Shown: positions 27,294 through 37,044, numbered from the stretch's first letter. The stretch is 64,000 nt of DNA from Pseudoxanthomonas composti (GCF_004122095.1 NZ_SAWZ01000001.1:1-64000), one strand, 5' to 3'. Made by a program: numbers and translations. Notes: generated by a model not told the origin, from the sequence alone.

Positions 27294-28330
27294 ATCGCCG
27301 TCCGGCCGTTGCGCAGCGCGCCTGATCGAACGGCAAGGCAGCTCCGCCCAGCAAGCACGGAAGGCACATGGCGTGCCCGCCGACGACGCCGATGCAGGCC
27401 TGGGCTATCCGCCAGGCGGCGTCGGCCCAGCCAGGCGGCGTCGTAGCGCACGCACGTCGTCGGTGAACCTTCGGCGCGGCAGGCAGTCCAGGCCAAAAGC
27501 GGCCGGCTTTCCAAGACGCACCACCGTTTCGGTTCGGCCTCACGACCGGGCGCATGCCGGCCGCGCCAAGGCCCGCCACCACGCGTCTAACGCGCGACGC
27601 GCCATCCACTCGCTCAGCAGCGTGCCGGACACGTCCGCCCACTGCGGGCGCCATGGCAGACAAGCGCGCATGTGCTCGGTTTACCAAGCAGGCCCACGCA
27701 GGCCGGAAGCGCGGCTTCCAGCATGGCGGCGCGGACCGTCTCCATTCTGCCGAGACCGACGCGTCGTGCCCGCGCCCGGCCCAGAAGCAAGCCAGGCACT
27801 CCGCCGCACGCGCTCACGCGCGTGGTCGAACCCGCTGCGATCGGCGCGCCTGCCTTGCAGACAGTCGCGTCAGCCGCATGCTCCCCGCCCCTCGGATGCA
27901 GGCCAACCCCAGGCCTGCGGAGCAGAACGGCAACAGCGCCGGCGCCTGTCCTCGCACCTGCGACCAGCGGTCCATCAGATGCGGATTACGCACAGTTGGA
28001 CGGCGCTCGAATCCAGCGCAAGTCACTGAATTCATTGAATTCCTAAGCATCTCTGTACTAAAACTGAATGTCATATGAAGCATTCAGCTATCGTCCTCCA
28101 GACTATGGCCGGTTTTCCAGCCGTCCGCGTTACCCCCGTTCCTCCCGTTCCACACATCCCCCCTGCTCACGCCACGCAACGACACACGGTCATCCGCCAA
28201 GGACATCGTGCGCGTCGAGCGTCCCCCTGGTGTGTCCAGACCATAGATCCACCTGACCGATTCAACATTCAGCGACTCATTCCAAGCTTTGACCGCGGCG
28301 TCAGGCGCTGCGGGCACTACCGGAGGTTTC
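27294..28330. other. About 1 kb without a recognisable gene
   Basis: Several open frames cross this segment, up to about 218 codons on the plus strand at 27373-28029. They are rich in Arg, Ala, Pro and His, lack ribosome sites and carry no motif I recognise. Composition becomes AT-richer at 28010-28080, including GAATTCATTGAATTC, which probably belongs to the promoter region of the gene at 28331. It may be the decayed remnant between two duplicated propeller genes. Confidence 0.45.
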
Positions 28331-29728
28331 ATGCAACCACTGCAACACCGTAAGCCGCGCAAGGCGCTGCGTACCTTGTCCCTGTCCTCGCTGGTCCTGC
28401 TGGGCCTGGGCGCGGCGTATTCAGCGCAGGCCGCTACCCCGCTTGGGGTCTGCGACGGCTTCTACAAGGACGGTTACCTGGTCAAGGAAGGCAAGAACAC
28501 GGCCGCCATGAAGGCGCTGGCCAAGCCGGCCAAGGGCAAGCGCTTTTCCGAGCCGAACTTCGGCACCTGCGAGGTCCGCGCCACGGTGCACGACGGCGAA
28601 CCGCCCAGCCGCTTCGCGCGCAACGATTACTCGCGCCGGCAGGCCTTCAATGCCGACAACACCTATTTCATCGTCAATGCCGCCGATGGCTGGTGGCACC
28701 TGTACAACGCCCGCACCCTCAAGTACGTGTCGGCGCTCTCGCCCAAGGTCGCCAACCCCAGCGTGCCGGCCGAGTTCCACCTGGCCGGCGACGCCGAGCC
28801 GCACTGGGACCCGAGCAATCCCAACATCCTCTACTACGTGACCACCAACGGCGGCACCAAGCTGCTGAAGCTGGACGTGCGCACCAACAGCTACTCGGTG
28901 GCCGCCGACTTCCGCGGCAAGCTGCCGTCCTGGGGCGCCAGCGCCGCGCACATCTGGACCAAGTCCGAAGGCTCGCCCTCGGCCGATGGCCGCTACTGGG
29001 GTTTCCAGGCCGAGAACGGCAGCTTCGGCCTGCTGGGCTACTTCGTGTGGGATCTGAAGTCCAACAAGCTGGTCGGCAGCTACCAGAGCAAGGACCGGCC
29101 CGACCACGTCAGCATGTCCGCTTCCGGGCGCTGGTTCGTGACCTCCTCCGACACGGCCGGCACCTGGGCCTGGGCGCCGGACTTCAAGACCAAGAAGCTG
29201 CTGCACCACAAGAGCGAGCACTCGGACATGGCCCTGGGCAAGGACAAGCACGACCTGTACGTGTCCGTGGACTACCAGAGCAGCGCCGGCGATGTGTTCT
29301 ACGTGGACGTGGACAAGTGCCCGGCCGTGGCCGCCAGCGCCACGCTGAAGAACACCAAGCCCTGCCCGCGCACGGTGCTGTTCCCCACCTACGTCAACGG
29401 CGCGGCCGCGGCGATGCATTTCTCGGGCAAGTCCTTCTCCAAGCCGGGCTGGGTGGTGATGAGCACCTACGCCACCTCGGCCTCGCGTGACGGCAAGCTG
29501 CCCTGGTACGCCAACAAGGTGCAGGTGGTGGAACTGAAGGCCAACCCGCGCGTGTACCAGGTCGCCTACACCCACCGCAACGAATCCATCAGCGGCTACT
29601 GGTCCGAGCCGCAGGCCTCGGTCAGCCGCGATCTGACCCGCATCGCCTACAACAGCAACTGGGGCGGCAAGAGCGCCGAGGACATCGACACCTACCTGGT
29701 GACGCTGCCGCCGACTGCCATCCCGTAA
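28331..29728 (+). CDS. Beta-propeller-like secreted protein, paralogue of the gene at 25779
   Basis: A 465-residue protein. It has a Sec signal peptide (LSLSSLVLLGLGAAYSAQA, cleaved before ATPLG) instead of a lipobox and lacks the Pro/Thr linker. From CDGFYKDGYL onward it aligns without large gaps to the lipoprotein at 25779, including DGWWHLYNARTLKY, HIWTKSEGSPSAD and SSDTAGTWAWAPDFKTKKLL. CGGAGG lies about 4 nt before the ATG. The product is probably soluble in the periplasm or secreted. Function is unknown. A strong terminator follows, just before the convergent end of the large NRPS gene. Confidence 0.78.
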   Translation: MQPLQHRKPRKALRTLSLSSLVLLGLGAAYSAQAATPLGVCDGFYKDGYLVKEGKNTAAMKALAKPAKGKRFSEPNFGTCEVRATVHDGEPPSRFARNDYSRRQAFNADNTYFIVNAADGWWHLYNARTLKYVSALSPKVANPSVPAEFHLAGDAEPHWDPSNPNILYYVTTNGGTKLLKLDVRTNSYSVAADFRGKLPSWGASAAHIWTKSEGSPSADGRYWGFQAENGSFGLLGYFVWDLKSNKLVGSYQSKDRPDHVSMSASGRWFVTSSDTAGTWAWAPDFKTKKLLHHKSEHSDMALGKDKHDLYVSVDYQSSAGDVFYVDVDKCPAVAASATLKNTKPCPRTVLFPTYVNGAAAAMHFSGKSFSKPGWVVMSTYATSASRDGKLPWYANKVQVVELKANPRVYQVAYTHRNESISGYWSEPQASVSRDLTRIAYNSNWGGKSAEDIDTYLVTLPPTAIP

Positions 29729-29747
29729 GCTCGCATGATTGGCATGG

Positions 29748-29772
29748 AAACGGGGCGCCTGGCGCCCCGTTT
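29748..29772. terminator. Strong intrinsic terminator, probably bidirectional
   Basis: AAACGGGGCGCC-T-GGCGCCCCGTTT is a perfect 12-bp inverted repeat ending in a T run on the plus strand and an A run at the other end. It stops transcription of the propeller gene. It lies 45 bp past the end of the convergent NRPS gene, so it may serve both. Confidence 0.8.
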
Positions 29773-29816
29773 TCGTGTCCGCCCGGCATGCGCCCCCCGG
29801 CCACCGCCTGCGTGCG

Positions 29817-32800
29817 CTAAAGGAAGGACGAGCCTGCCAACGGCCACAGGTAGCAGAGCAGGCGCATGGCGCGTCCACCGATGGCGCCGGCACGGGCACC
29901 GAAGCCTGCGCCATCGGCCGCGGCATCGCGCTGGGACGGCTCGGCCGCGGCCGTCATCGCCGGGCGCGAGGCACTTCCCGACAACGCCCGCGCCAGCGCC
30001 GCTGGCAGCTCGGGCGATTCCATCAACGTGGCGTGTCGGCCGCGGATGGACACCACCTCCACCCGCGGCGACATGGCATCCCAGCCCAGCGATGGCCGTG
30101 GATCGCCCTGCTCGCTGGCACGGAACAGCACGATCGGCACATCCATCGGCTGCGGCCGATAGCGCAGGTACGCCTCGTAATGCGCCGCCTCCACGTAGGC
30201 GTAGCGCAGGCTGTGCGGTAGGGCGATCTGCAGGTGCCGGCACACCGATGCGTAGGCGCGGACGCTGCGGCTGCGCAGCCCCTCGCCCAGCCAACGCCAC
30301 AGGCCACCGGCGCGCTGGCGGCGGCTGGGCGCCTGGGCAGGCTGTCCGGGGCCTTCCGGACCAGTTGGATCGTGCGCGGTGTCCGGCTCCAGCGAGGCCA
30401 GGGTGTCGAACAGTCCCAGGAACGCGACCTGCTCGCCCGCCTGTTGCAGCTGGCAGGCGATCTCGTAGGCAATGGCGCCGCCCATCGAGCCGCCGGCCAG
30501 CAGATACGGGCCGGCCGGCTGGACCCGGCGGATCTCCAGCAGATAGCGCCGGGCCATGGACTCGATCCGGCGCAGCGGCGGGGTCTTGCCATCCAGGCCC
30601 ACGGCCTGCAGGCCGTAGATCGCCCGCCCCGGCGGCAGCACTTCGGCCAGGGGCTTGTAGTTCAGGACATTGCCGCCGACAGCGTGGACGAAGAACAGCG
30701 CCGGCTGCCCCGGCGTGCCGGCCCGCATCGGCACCAGCGGCGCCCACGGATCGTCCTGCGGCACCGGGTCGGCCTCATCCACCGCGCCCGCGTCGCGATA
30801 GGCCTGGGCCAGGCCTTGCACCGTCGGCGCGCTCAACAGCGTGGCCAGCGGCAGGTTCACCCCGGTGCGCTGGTTGATCTGGTGGAACAGCTTGACCGCC
30901 GGCAGCGAGTGCCCGCCAAGCCCGAAGAAGTCCTCGTGCCGCCCCACGCTGGGGGTGTCCTCCAGCACGTGCGACATGGTCCGCGCGATGAAGCGCTCCA
31001 GCTGCGTGGCCGGCGCTTCGGCCGGCGTCGGCGCATACAAGGCGTCCGCCGCCTGCGAGGCCAGGGCCGGCATCGCCCCAACGCCCACCAGTTCGGCCGT
31101 CAGCGCATCGGGAAGATCCGGCGACTGCAGCAGGGCGGCGTGGCTGCCGCTGAGGTCGACCACCTTCAGCCGCGGCGACATCGCCTCCCAGCCCAGGCCC
31201 GGGCGCGCATCGCGCTGCTTGCTGGCGCGGAACAGCACCAGCGGCAGGTCCGTCGGCTCCGGGGTATGGCGCAGATACGCCTGGTAGTGCGCGCCTTCCA
31301 CCAGGGTGTAACGCAAGGCATGGGGAAGCTCGCGCCCCAGCACCCGGTACAGCGCCGCACGGGTGTGGCGCTGGCGGCGGTGCACGCCATCGCGCAACCA
31401 GCTCCAGGCCCCGTCCAGCCACGAGGCGCGCGAGTCCATGCGCAGGCGCAGGCGCGACCAGACCCGGCCCACGCCCGGCTGCATGGCCTGCTCCACCCCG
31501 CGCATGTCCGCCTGCAGGGTCGCCAGCGAATCCACCAGGCCCACGAACGCCACCTGCTCGCCGTCGCGGTGCAGCTGGCGGCCGATCTCGTAAGCGATCA
31601 CCCCGCCCATCGACCAGCCCGCCAGGTGATACGGGCCCCTGGGCTGCACGCGGCGGATCTCCTGCGCATACAACCGCGCCATCTCGCGCACGCTGCGCAG
31701 CGGGGCGGTCTTGCCATCCAGGCCGAGTGCCTGCAGCCCGTACACCGGCAGGGCGGCCGGCAAGGCGTCGACCAGTCCCTTGTAGCTCAGCACGTTGCCG
31801 CCGACGGCGTGTACCAGGAACAGCGGGCTGGCCGCTGGCGAGCCCGGCTGCATGCTCACCAGCGGCGCCCAGGGCCCGGCCACGGCGACCACCGCACCGG
31901 GCTGGGAGACCTCGTCCACCGCCCCCGCCGCGCGATAGGCCTGGGCCAGGCCGCGCACGCTCGGCGCATTGAACAACGTGGCCAGCGGCAGGTTCACCCC
32001 GGTCTGCCGGGTGATGCGGTGGAACAGCTTCACCGCCAGCAGCGAGTAGCCGCCCAGCTCGAAGAAGTCCTCGTCCAGGCCGACCGCCGGCAGGCCCAGC
32101 ACCTCGGCCATGATGGTGCCGATGCGCCGCTCCAGTGGCGTGCCCGCCTCGATCTCGGCCGGACGCCGCGGCGCCAGGTCCGTGCGATCGTCCGCTGCGG
32201 CCGTCGCCGGATCGGCTTGCAGAATCTGCGCGGTCGGTTCGGGCAGCGCGCCCAGTTGCTCGAGCTGGCCGTTGAGCCGCAGGCGCGCATGCATGCCGGT
32301 GGGCACCGCCTGGCCATCGCTGGCATCGCGCGGGACGGCCCAGAGCTGCCCGGCCACACCCACCGGGCATGGCTGCCCGAGCGCATCGCGCACATCGCCG
32401 CCCAGTCCGGCGGCGGTCCACTGCGCCAGCCAGGCGCGCTCCTTGTCGCAGCGCAGGTCCACCTCGCCCACCGCCACCGCCGGGTTATCGGCGATGGCCT
32501 TGAGCAAGGTCACGAAACGCTGGTTGATCAGCGCCGCATTGGCCTCGGACAGGATGTCGGTGCTGTAGCCCAGGGCGCCGGACAGGCCGTGTTCGTGCTC
32601 CAGAAACCACAGCCCGATATCGGTATGCATGCCCTTCTGGAAGGTCAGCAGGTGCTCGTGCTCCAGCGCGCCCCAGCGGGTCTGCCGCGCACGCACGTCC
32701 TGGAAGGAGAACAGCGCCTGATAAACCGGCGAGCGCGACAGATCGCGCGGCAGGCGCAAGGCGCGCACCAGCGCCTCGAACGGCACCTCCTGCCAGGCGA

Positions 32801-35800
32801 AGGCCTCCACCACCGCCTGGCGCACCTGGGCGACGAAGGCGTCGAAGGGCAAGGCCGGATCGACGCGCAGCTTCAGCGGCAGCACGTTGACGAAGAAGCC
32901 CATGATGCGCTCCAGCGCCTCCTCGGCGCGGTTGCGCACCGGCAGGCCCACCACCAGCTGCTGCTGGCCGCCCAGGCGGTGCAGCAGCACGAAGTACGCG
33001 GCCAGCAAAGTCATGAACAAGGTCGCGCCGGTGGCATTGCCCACACGCCGCAGGGCGTCGGCCGTGCTGCGGTCCACCTGCACCCATTCGGTGGCGCCCT
33101 GCCCGCTGGCGTGCTTCGGGCGGATGCGATCCTCCGGCAGGCGCAGCGGCTCCAGGCCGCCGGACAGGTGCCGCGTCCAGTAGGTCAAAGCGGCCTGCGC
33201 CTGTGCCGACCCGGCCTGCTGGTGCCACTGGGCGTAGTCGCCGTAGTCCACCTCCAGCGGCGGCAGCGGCGAAGGCTGGCCCTTGCTGAAGGCCTCGTAC
33301 AAGGCCGCCATCTCGCTGTAGAACACGTCGAAGGACCAGCCATCCCAGATCAGATGGTGGGTCATGAAATACAGCACGTGGTCGTCCTGTCCCAGCCGGA
33401 ACAGCCGCGCGCGGAACAGCGGCCATTGCCCGTCGAGCACGAAGGGCGTGGCGGTCATCTGCTCCATCTGCGCCTGCAGCGCGGCGTCGCGCTCGCCCTC
33501 CGGCAGCTCGGACAGGTCCGTCGGCGGCAGCAGCTGCGAGGGGACGTGGTCGAGCGCGCGCTGGCGGGCGTCCTCGCCGGCCTGCACGATCACCGTGCGC
33601 AGGCTGGGCTGGCGCCGCACCATCTCGTCGAAGGCGGCCTGGAAGGCCAGCAGATTCATGGGCCCGCGCAGGCGGTGCGCGGACGGGGTGTTGTAGGCGA
33701 CCGTGCCCGGCTCGACCTGCTCGTAGATCCACAGCCGCTGCTGCATCGGCGTCAGCGGCGCATGCCGCCGATCCTCACGCGGGGTGATGGGCCTGACCCG
33801 GGCCTGCGCCTCGTCCAGGGAAAGCGCGCGCAGCGCGGCCGTCAGCCTGCGCGCGGTCGGCGCTTCGAACACGCAGCGCAGCGGCACGGGCGTGCCCTGC
33901 AGGCGCGTCAGCTCGGCGACCAGGCGTGCGGCCAGCAGCGAGTGGCCGCCGACTTCGAAGAAATGCTCGTCCGCCGCCAGCGCCGCGCGGCCCAGTACCC
34001 GCGCCATGGTGGCCTGCACCTGGGCCTGCAGGGGGTCATCGCTGTCCGGCGAGGCACTTGCCACCGAGTCGCGCCCGGCCGCCGCCGGACGCGGGGCGGC
34101 CAGCTGCGGCGCCGGCAGCGCCTTGCGGTCGATCTTGCCGTTGGGCAGCAGCGGGATGGCGGCCAGCAGCACCAGGTGCTGCGGCACCATGTACTCGGGG
34201 AGCACGCCGCGCAGCCGGGCGCGCAGCTCGGCCTCGTCCAGGGCCAGGCCCGCCTCGGGCACCACGTAGGCGACCAGGCGCGGGTCGTCGGCCCGGTCCT
34301 CGCGCACCATGCAGACCGCGCGGGCCACGCCGGCACAGGCGGCCAGCTGGCTCTCGATCTCGCCCAGCTCGATGCGATAGCCACGCAACTTGACCTGAAA
34401 GTCCAGGCGGCCCAGGTGTTCGAGCTGGCCATCGGCGCGCCAGCGGCCGCGGTCGCCGGTGCGATACAGGCGCGCGCCGCCACCCAGCGTATCGGCGATG
34501 AAGCGCTCGGCGGTCAGCTCCGGGCGATGCAGGTAGCCCAGCGTCACGCCCTGCCCGCCGATGCACAGCTCACCAGGCACGCCCAGCGGGCACGGCAGGC
34601 CATTGGCGTCCAGCACCCAGACCTGGGTGTTGGCGATGGGGCGACCGATGTGGATGTCCGGCGCGCCGCCATCGGTAGCGGCAACGACGCGCGCGCAGGT
34701 CGACCACACCGTGGTCTCGGTCGGGCCGTAGAGGTTCCACAGCGCGCCGCAGCGCGCCAGCAGCGCGGTGGCCAGATCCGAAGGCAGCGGCTCGCCGCCG
34801 CAGAGCGCGCGGAAGTCCGGATGGCCGCGCCATTCGACTTCCACCAGCATCCGCCAGGTCGAGGGCGTGGCCTGCATGACCGTGGCGCCGTGCCGGGTCA
34901 GTAACGCCGCCAGGGCCATGCCATCCATCGCGGTGGCGCGGTCGGCCAGCACCACGCTGGCACCCACCGACAGCGGCAGCATCAGCTCCAGCACGGCGAT
35001 GTCGAAGGACAGCGTAGTCACCGCCACCAGCACGTCGTGGGCCTCCAGCCCCGGCTCGCGCGCCATGCTGGCCAGGAAATTGGCCACCGCCCCATGCGGC
35101 ACGCATACGCCCTTGGGCTGGCCGGTGGAGCCGGAGGTGTAGATCACGTAGGCGACATCGTCCGGCGCGATCGGCGCGGCGGGCACCACCGCACCCGGGT
35201 CCATGGCCGCGATGCGCTCGGCCTGTGCTTCCAGCACCAGCAGGCGCGCCGGCGCGTTGGCGAAGCGTTCCAGCAGGGACTGCTGGGTCAACAGCGCGGC
35301 AAGCCGGGCGTCCTGGACCATGTAGGCCAGGCGCGAGGATGGAAAGTACGGATCCAGCGGCACGTAGCCGGCGCCGCTCTTGAGGATGCCCAGCAGGGCC
35401 GCCAGCATCTGCGGCCCGCGCTCCAGCGCCAGCCCCACCAGATCGCCCTTGCCGATGCCCTCGGCCAGCAGAAAGCGCGCGATGCGATTGGCCTGGGCCT
35501 CCAGTTGCGCATAGCTCAGCGCATCCTGGCCGCTGTGCACGGCGATGGCCAGCGGCGTGCGCGCGGCCTGCAGCTCGTAGGCCCCGTGCATGGTGGCGGG
35601 CACTTCCAGCGCGGTGGCCTCGGGCTGCAAGGCCTCCAGTTCGGCCTTGTGCGCCGCGCTCATCAGCGGCAGTTTGCCCAGCGCGCACGTCGGCTCGGCC
35701 GCCGCGGCCGCCAGCAAGGTGCCGTAGGCCGCCAGCCAGTGGTGCACGGTGGCGGCCTCGAACAGGTCGGTGTTGTATTGGCATTCCAGCCGCAGCCCGC

Positions 35801-37022
35801 CATCGACCTGCACCGCGTTGACCGACAGCTCGAAGTTCTCGTGCGTGCGCGGATTGGTGGTGAAGCTCCCCTGCAGGCCGGTAAAGCCCAGCTTGGGCAG
35901 GTCCAGCGACTGGTCGATGTTGAACATCACGCTGACCAGCGGCAGGCGCGCCGGATCGCGCGGAACCTGCAAGGTCTTGAGCAGGGTGCCGAAGGTGTGG
36001 CGGCCGTGCTCCAGCGCATCCAGCAAGGTCGTCTGCGCCGCGTCCAGCGCGTGCGCGAACGGCAGCGCCGGGTCCACGTCGAAGCGCAGCGGCAGCAGGT
36101 TGACGCAATGGCCGACCAGGCGCTCGTGTCCATCGAAGGACTGGCCGGCGGCGGGGATGCCGATGACCACATCGCGCTCGCCGCTGATGCGCGAAAGCAA
36201 CGTCGAAAACCCGGCCAGCAAGGTCGCGAACAGGCTGGCGCCGCGGCGCGCGCCGGCCTTGCGCACGGCGCCCAGCAGGGCCGCGTCCAGCAGCAGGTCC
36301 TCGCGCGCGGAGGCGAAGGTGCGGCGCGCAGGCCGTGGGCGATCCAGCGGCAGGTCCAGCACCGGCACCGCGTCGGCGAAGCGCGCGGCCCAGTAGCGAG
36401 CATCGGCCTGGGCCTGCGGCCCGTCGGGTTGCGCGGCCAGGGCCAGGGCGTGGTCGGCGTACCCCTCGGCCGGCTCCAGCGGCGCGCCGCTGCGGGTGCT
36501 GTGCCAGGCGTAGGCCTGGCCCAGCTCGCGCACCATCACCCACCACGACCAGCCGTCGCAGACGATGTGGTGGGCATGCATCAGCAGCAGGTGCGAGCCG
36601 GGCGAGAGCCCCAGCAGCTCGGCGCGGAACAGCTCGCCCTGCTCCAGGACGAACGGCGTCTGCACCCCGGCGCGGCGGCGCTCGTTCACGGCGGCGGCCT
36701 GCGCCTGCGGCGACAGCGCCGACAGGTCCAGGCGCTGCAGCACGAAGCTTGAGCGCTCCGGCACCCAGAAGCTCTCGCCATCCGGGCCGATGCCGGCCCG
36801 CAGCGCGTCGTGCGCACGGACGACATCGCCCAGCGCGGCCGCCAGCGCGTCCGCGTCCAGCGCGCCGTCGAGCTGCAGGGCGACCGATTCGTTGTAGGCC
36901 AGGGTCGCCTCGGCTTCCAGCCGCGTGGCCAGCCACAGCTCGCGCTGCGGCTCGGTGGTGGGCACCACCCGGCTCAGCGCTCCCTGCGCGAACGGGTCGT
37001 AGTCCACCCGCCTCGGCGCCAT
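29817..37022 (-). CDS. NRPS, C-A-PCP-C-(deleted A)-PCP-TE-PCP-TE
   Basis: A 2401-residue protein. Domains by approximate residue: C1 20-440 (H-H-I-V-C-D-G near 152), A 500-960 (YTSGSTGQPKG near 631), PCP1 (GGHSLLAAR near 1027), C2 1090-1510 (H-H-L-I-W-D-G near 1224). A 50-residue adenylation remnant (1544-1596), PCP2 (GGYSLLAVK near 1657), TE1 (G-W-S-M-G-G near 1804), PCP3 (GGHSLPAVK near 2035) and TE2 (G-G-S-M-G-G near 2177) follow. The complete A domain reads D-I-L-Q-L-G-L-V-W-K, glycine-like. Module 2 has no working A domain, so PCP2 must be loaded in trans, skipped or inactive. The two PCP-TE blocks are clearly duplicates. The gene starts 22 bp after the PKS/NRPS gene, with a purine-rich ribosome site in the gap. 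Confidence 0.9.
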   Translation of the reverse strand: MAPRRVDYDPFAQGALSRVVPTTEPQRELWLATRLEAEATLAYNESVALQLDGALDADALAAALGDVVRAHDALRAGIGPDGESFWVPERSSFVLQRLDLSALSPQAQAAAVNERRRAGVQTPFVLEQGELFRAELLGLSPGSHLLLMHAHHIVCDGWSWWVMVRELGQAYAWHSTRSGAPLEPAEGYADHALALAAQPDGPQAQADARYWAARFADAVPVLDLPLDRPRPARRTFASAREDLLLDAALLGAVRKAGARRGASLFATLLAGFSTLLSRISGERDVVIGIPAAGQSFDGHERLVGHCVNLLPLRFDVDPALPFAHALDAAQTTLLDALEHGRHTFGTLLKTLQVPRDPARLPLVSVMFNIDQSLDLPKLGFTGLQGSFTTNPRTHENFELSVNAVQVDGGLRLECQYNTDLFEAATVHHWLAAYGTLLAAAAAEPTCALGKLPLMSAAHKAELEALQPEATALEVPATMHGAYELQAARTPLAIAVHSGQDALSYAQLEAQANRIARFLLAEGIGKGDLVGLALERGPQMLAALLGILKSGAGYVPLDPYFPSSRLAYMVQDARLAALLTQQSLLERFANAPARLLVLEAQAERIAAMDPGAVVPAAPIAPDDVAYVIYTSGSTGQPKGVCVPHGAVANFLASMAREPGLEAHDVLVAVTTLSFDIAVLELMLPLSVGASVVLADRATAMDGMALAALLTRHGATVMQATPSTWRMLVEVEWRGHPDFRALCGGEPLPSDLATALLARCGALWNLYGPTETTVWSTCARVVAATDGGAPDIHIGRPIANTQVWVLDANGLPCPLGVPGELCIGGQGVTLGYLHRPELTAERFIADTLGGGARLYRTGDRGRWRADGQLEHLGRLDFQVKLRGYRIELGEIESQLAACAGVARAVCMVREDRADDPRLVAYVVPEAGLALDEAELRARLRGVLPEYMVPQHLVLLAAIPLLPNGKIDRKALPAPQLAAPRPAAAGRDSVASASPDSDDPLQAQVQATMARVLGRAALAADEHFFEVGGHSLLAARLVAELTRLQGTPVPLRCVFEAPTARRLTAALRALSLDEAQARVRPITPREDRRHAPLTPMQQRLWIYEQVEPGTVAYNTPSAHRLRGPMNLLAFQAAFDEMVRRQPSLRTVIVQAGEDARQRALDHVPSQLLPPTDLSELPEGERDAALQAQMEQMTATPFVLDGQWPLFRARLFRLGQDDHVLYFMTHHLIWDGWSFDVFYSEMAALYEAFSKGQPSPLPPLEVDYGDYAQWHQQAGSAQAQAALTYWTRHLSGGLEPLRLPEDRIRPKHASGQGATEWVQVDRSTADALRRVGNATGATLFMTLLAAYFVLLHRLGGQQQLVVGLPVRNRAEEALERIMGFFVNVLPLKLRVDPALPFDAFVAQVRQAVVEAFAWQEVPFEALVRALRLPRDLSRSPVYQALFSFQDVRARQTRWGALEHEHLLTFQKGMHTDIGLWFLEHEHGLSGALGYSTDILSEANAALINQRFVTLLKAIADNPAVAVGEVDLRCDKERAWLAQWTAAGLGGDVRDALGQPCPVGVAGQLWAVPRDASDGQAVPTGMHARLRLNGQLEQLGALPEPTAQILQADPATAAADDRTDLAPRRPAEIEAGTPLERRIGTIMAEVLGLPAVGLDEDFFELGGYSLLAVKLFHRITRQTGVNLPLATLFNAPSVRGLAQAYRAAGAVDEVSQPGAVVAVAGPWAPLVSMQPGSPAASPLFLVHAVGGNVLSYKGLVDALPAALPVYGLQALGLDGKTAPLRSVREMARLYAQEIRRVQPRGPYHLAGWSMGGVIAYEIGRQLHRDGEQVAFVGLVDSLATLQADMRGVEQAMQPGVGRVWSRLRLRMDSRASWLDGAWSWLRDGVHRRQRHTRAALYRVLGRELPHALRYTLVEGAHYQAYLRHTPEPTDLPLVLFRASKQRDARPGLGWEAMSPRLKVVDLSGSHAALLQSPDLPDALTAELVGVGAMPALASQAADALYAPTPAEAPATQLERFIARTMSHVLEDTPSVGRHEDFFGLGGHSLPAVKLFHQINQRTGVNLPLATLLSAPTVQGLAQAYRDAGAVDEADPVPQDDPWAPLVPMRAGTPGQPALFFVHAVGGNVLNYKPLAEVLPPGRAIYGLQAVGLDGKTPPLRRIESMARRYLLEIRRVQPAGPYLLAGGSMGGAIAYEIACQLQQAGEQVAFLGLFDTLASLEPDTAHDPTGPEGPGQPAQAPSRRQRAGGLWRWLGEGLRSRSVRAYASVCRHLQIALPHSLRYAYVEAAHYEAYLRYRPQPMDVPIVLFRASEQGDPRPSLGWDAMSPRVEVVSIRGRHATLMESPELPAALARALSGSASRPAMTAAAEPSQRDAAADGAGFGARAGAIGGRAMRLLCYLWPLAGSSFL
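29950..32150 (-). repeat. Tandem duplicated PCP-TE cassette inside the NRPS gene
   Basis: Two in-frame blocks of about 1.1 kb each (roughly 31060-32150 and 29950-31020) encode carrier plus thioesterase. Shared stretches include TGVNLPLATL, LAQAYR.AGAVDE, HAVGGNVL, GLDGKT.PLR and EIRRVQP.GPY. Both carrier serines and both GxSMGG nucleophiles are intact, so neither copy is an obvious pseudodomain. Boundaries are approximate. Confidence 0.8.
32235..32388 (-). other. Vestigial adenylation domain fragment in NRPS module 2
   Basis: About 50 residues between C2 and PCP2 read D-A-L-G-Q-P-C-P-V-G-V-A-G-Q-L-W and, a little later, L-N-G-Q-L-E-Q-L-G. They match the linker between motifs A5 and A7/A8 of the intact A domain in the same protein (L-P-C-P-L-G-V-P-G-E-L and A-D-G-Q-L-E-H-L-G). 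All ATP- and substrate-binding motifs are gone. This is what an internal in-frame deletion of an A domain would leave. Confidence 0.7.
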
Positions 37023-37044
37023 GTCCGGCGACGCCTTCTCCACC

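Noticed and set aside
27373-28029. A 218-codon plus-strand frame between the two propeller genes
   Set aside because: It is Arg/Ala/Pro/His-rich with no ribosome site, motif or partner gene; several frames are open here simply because of composition.
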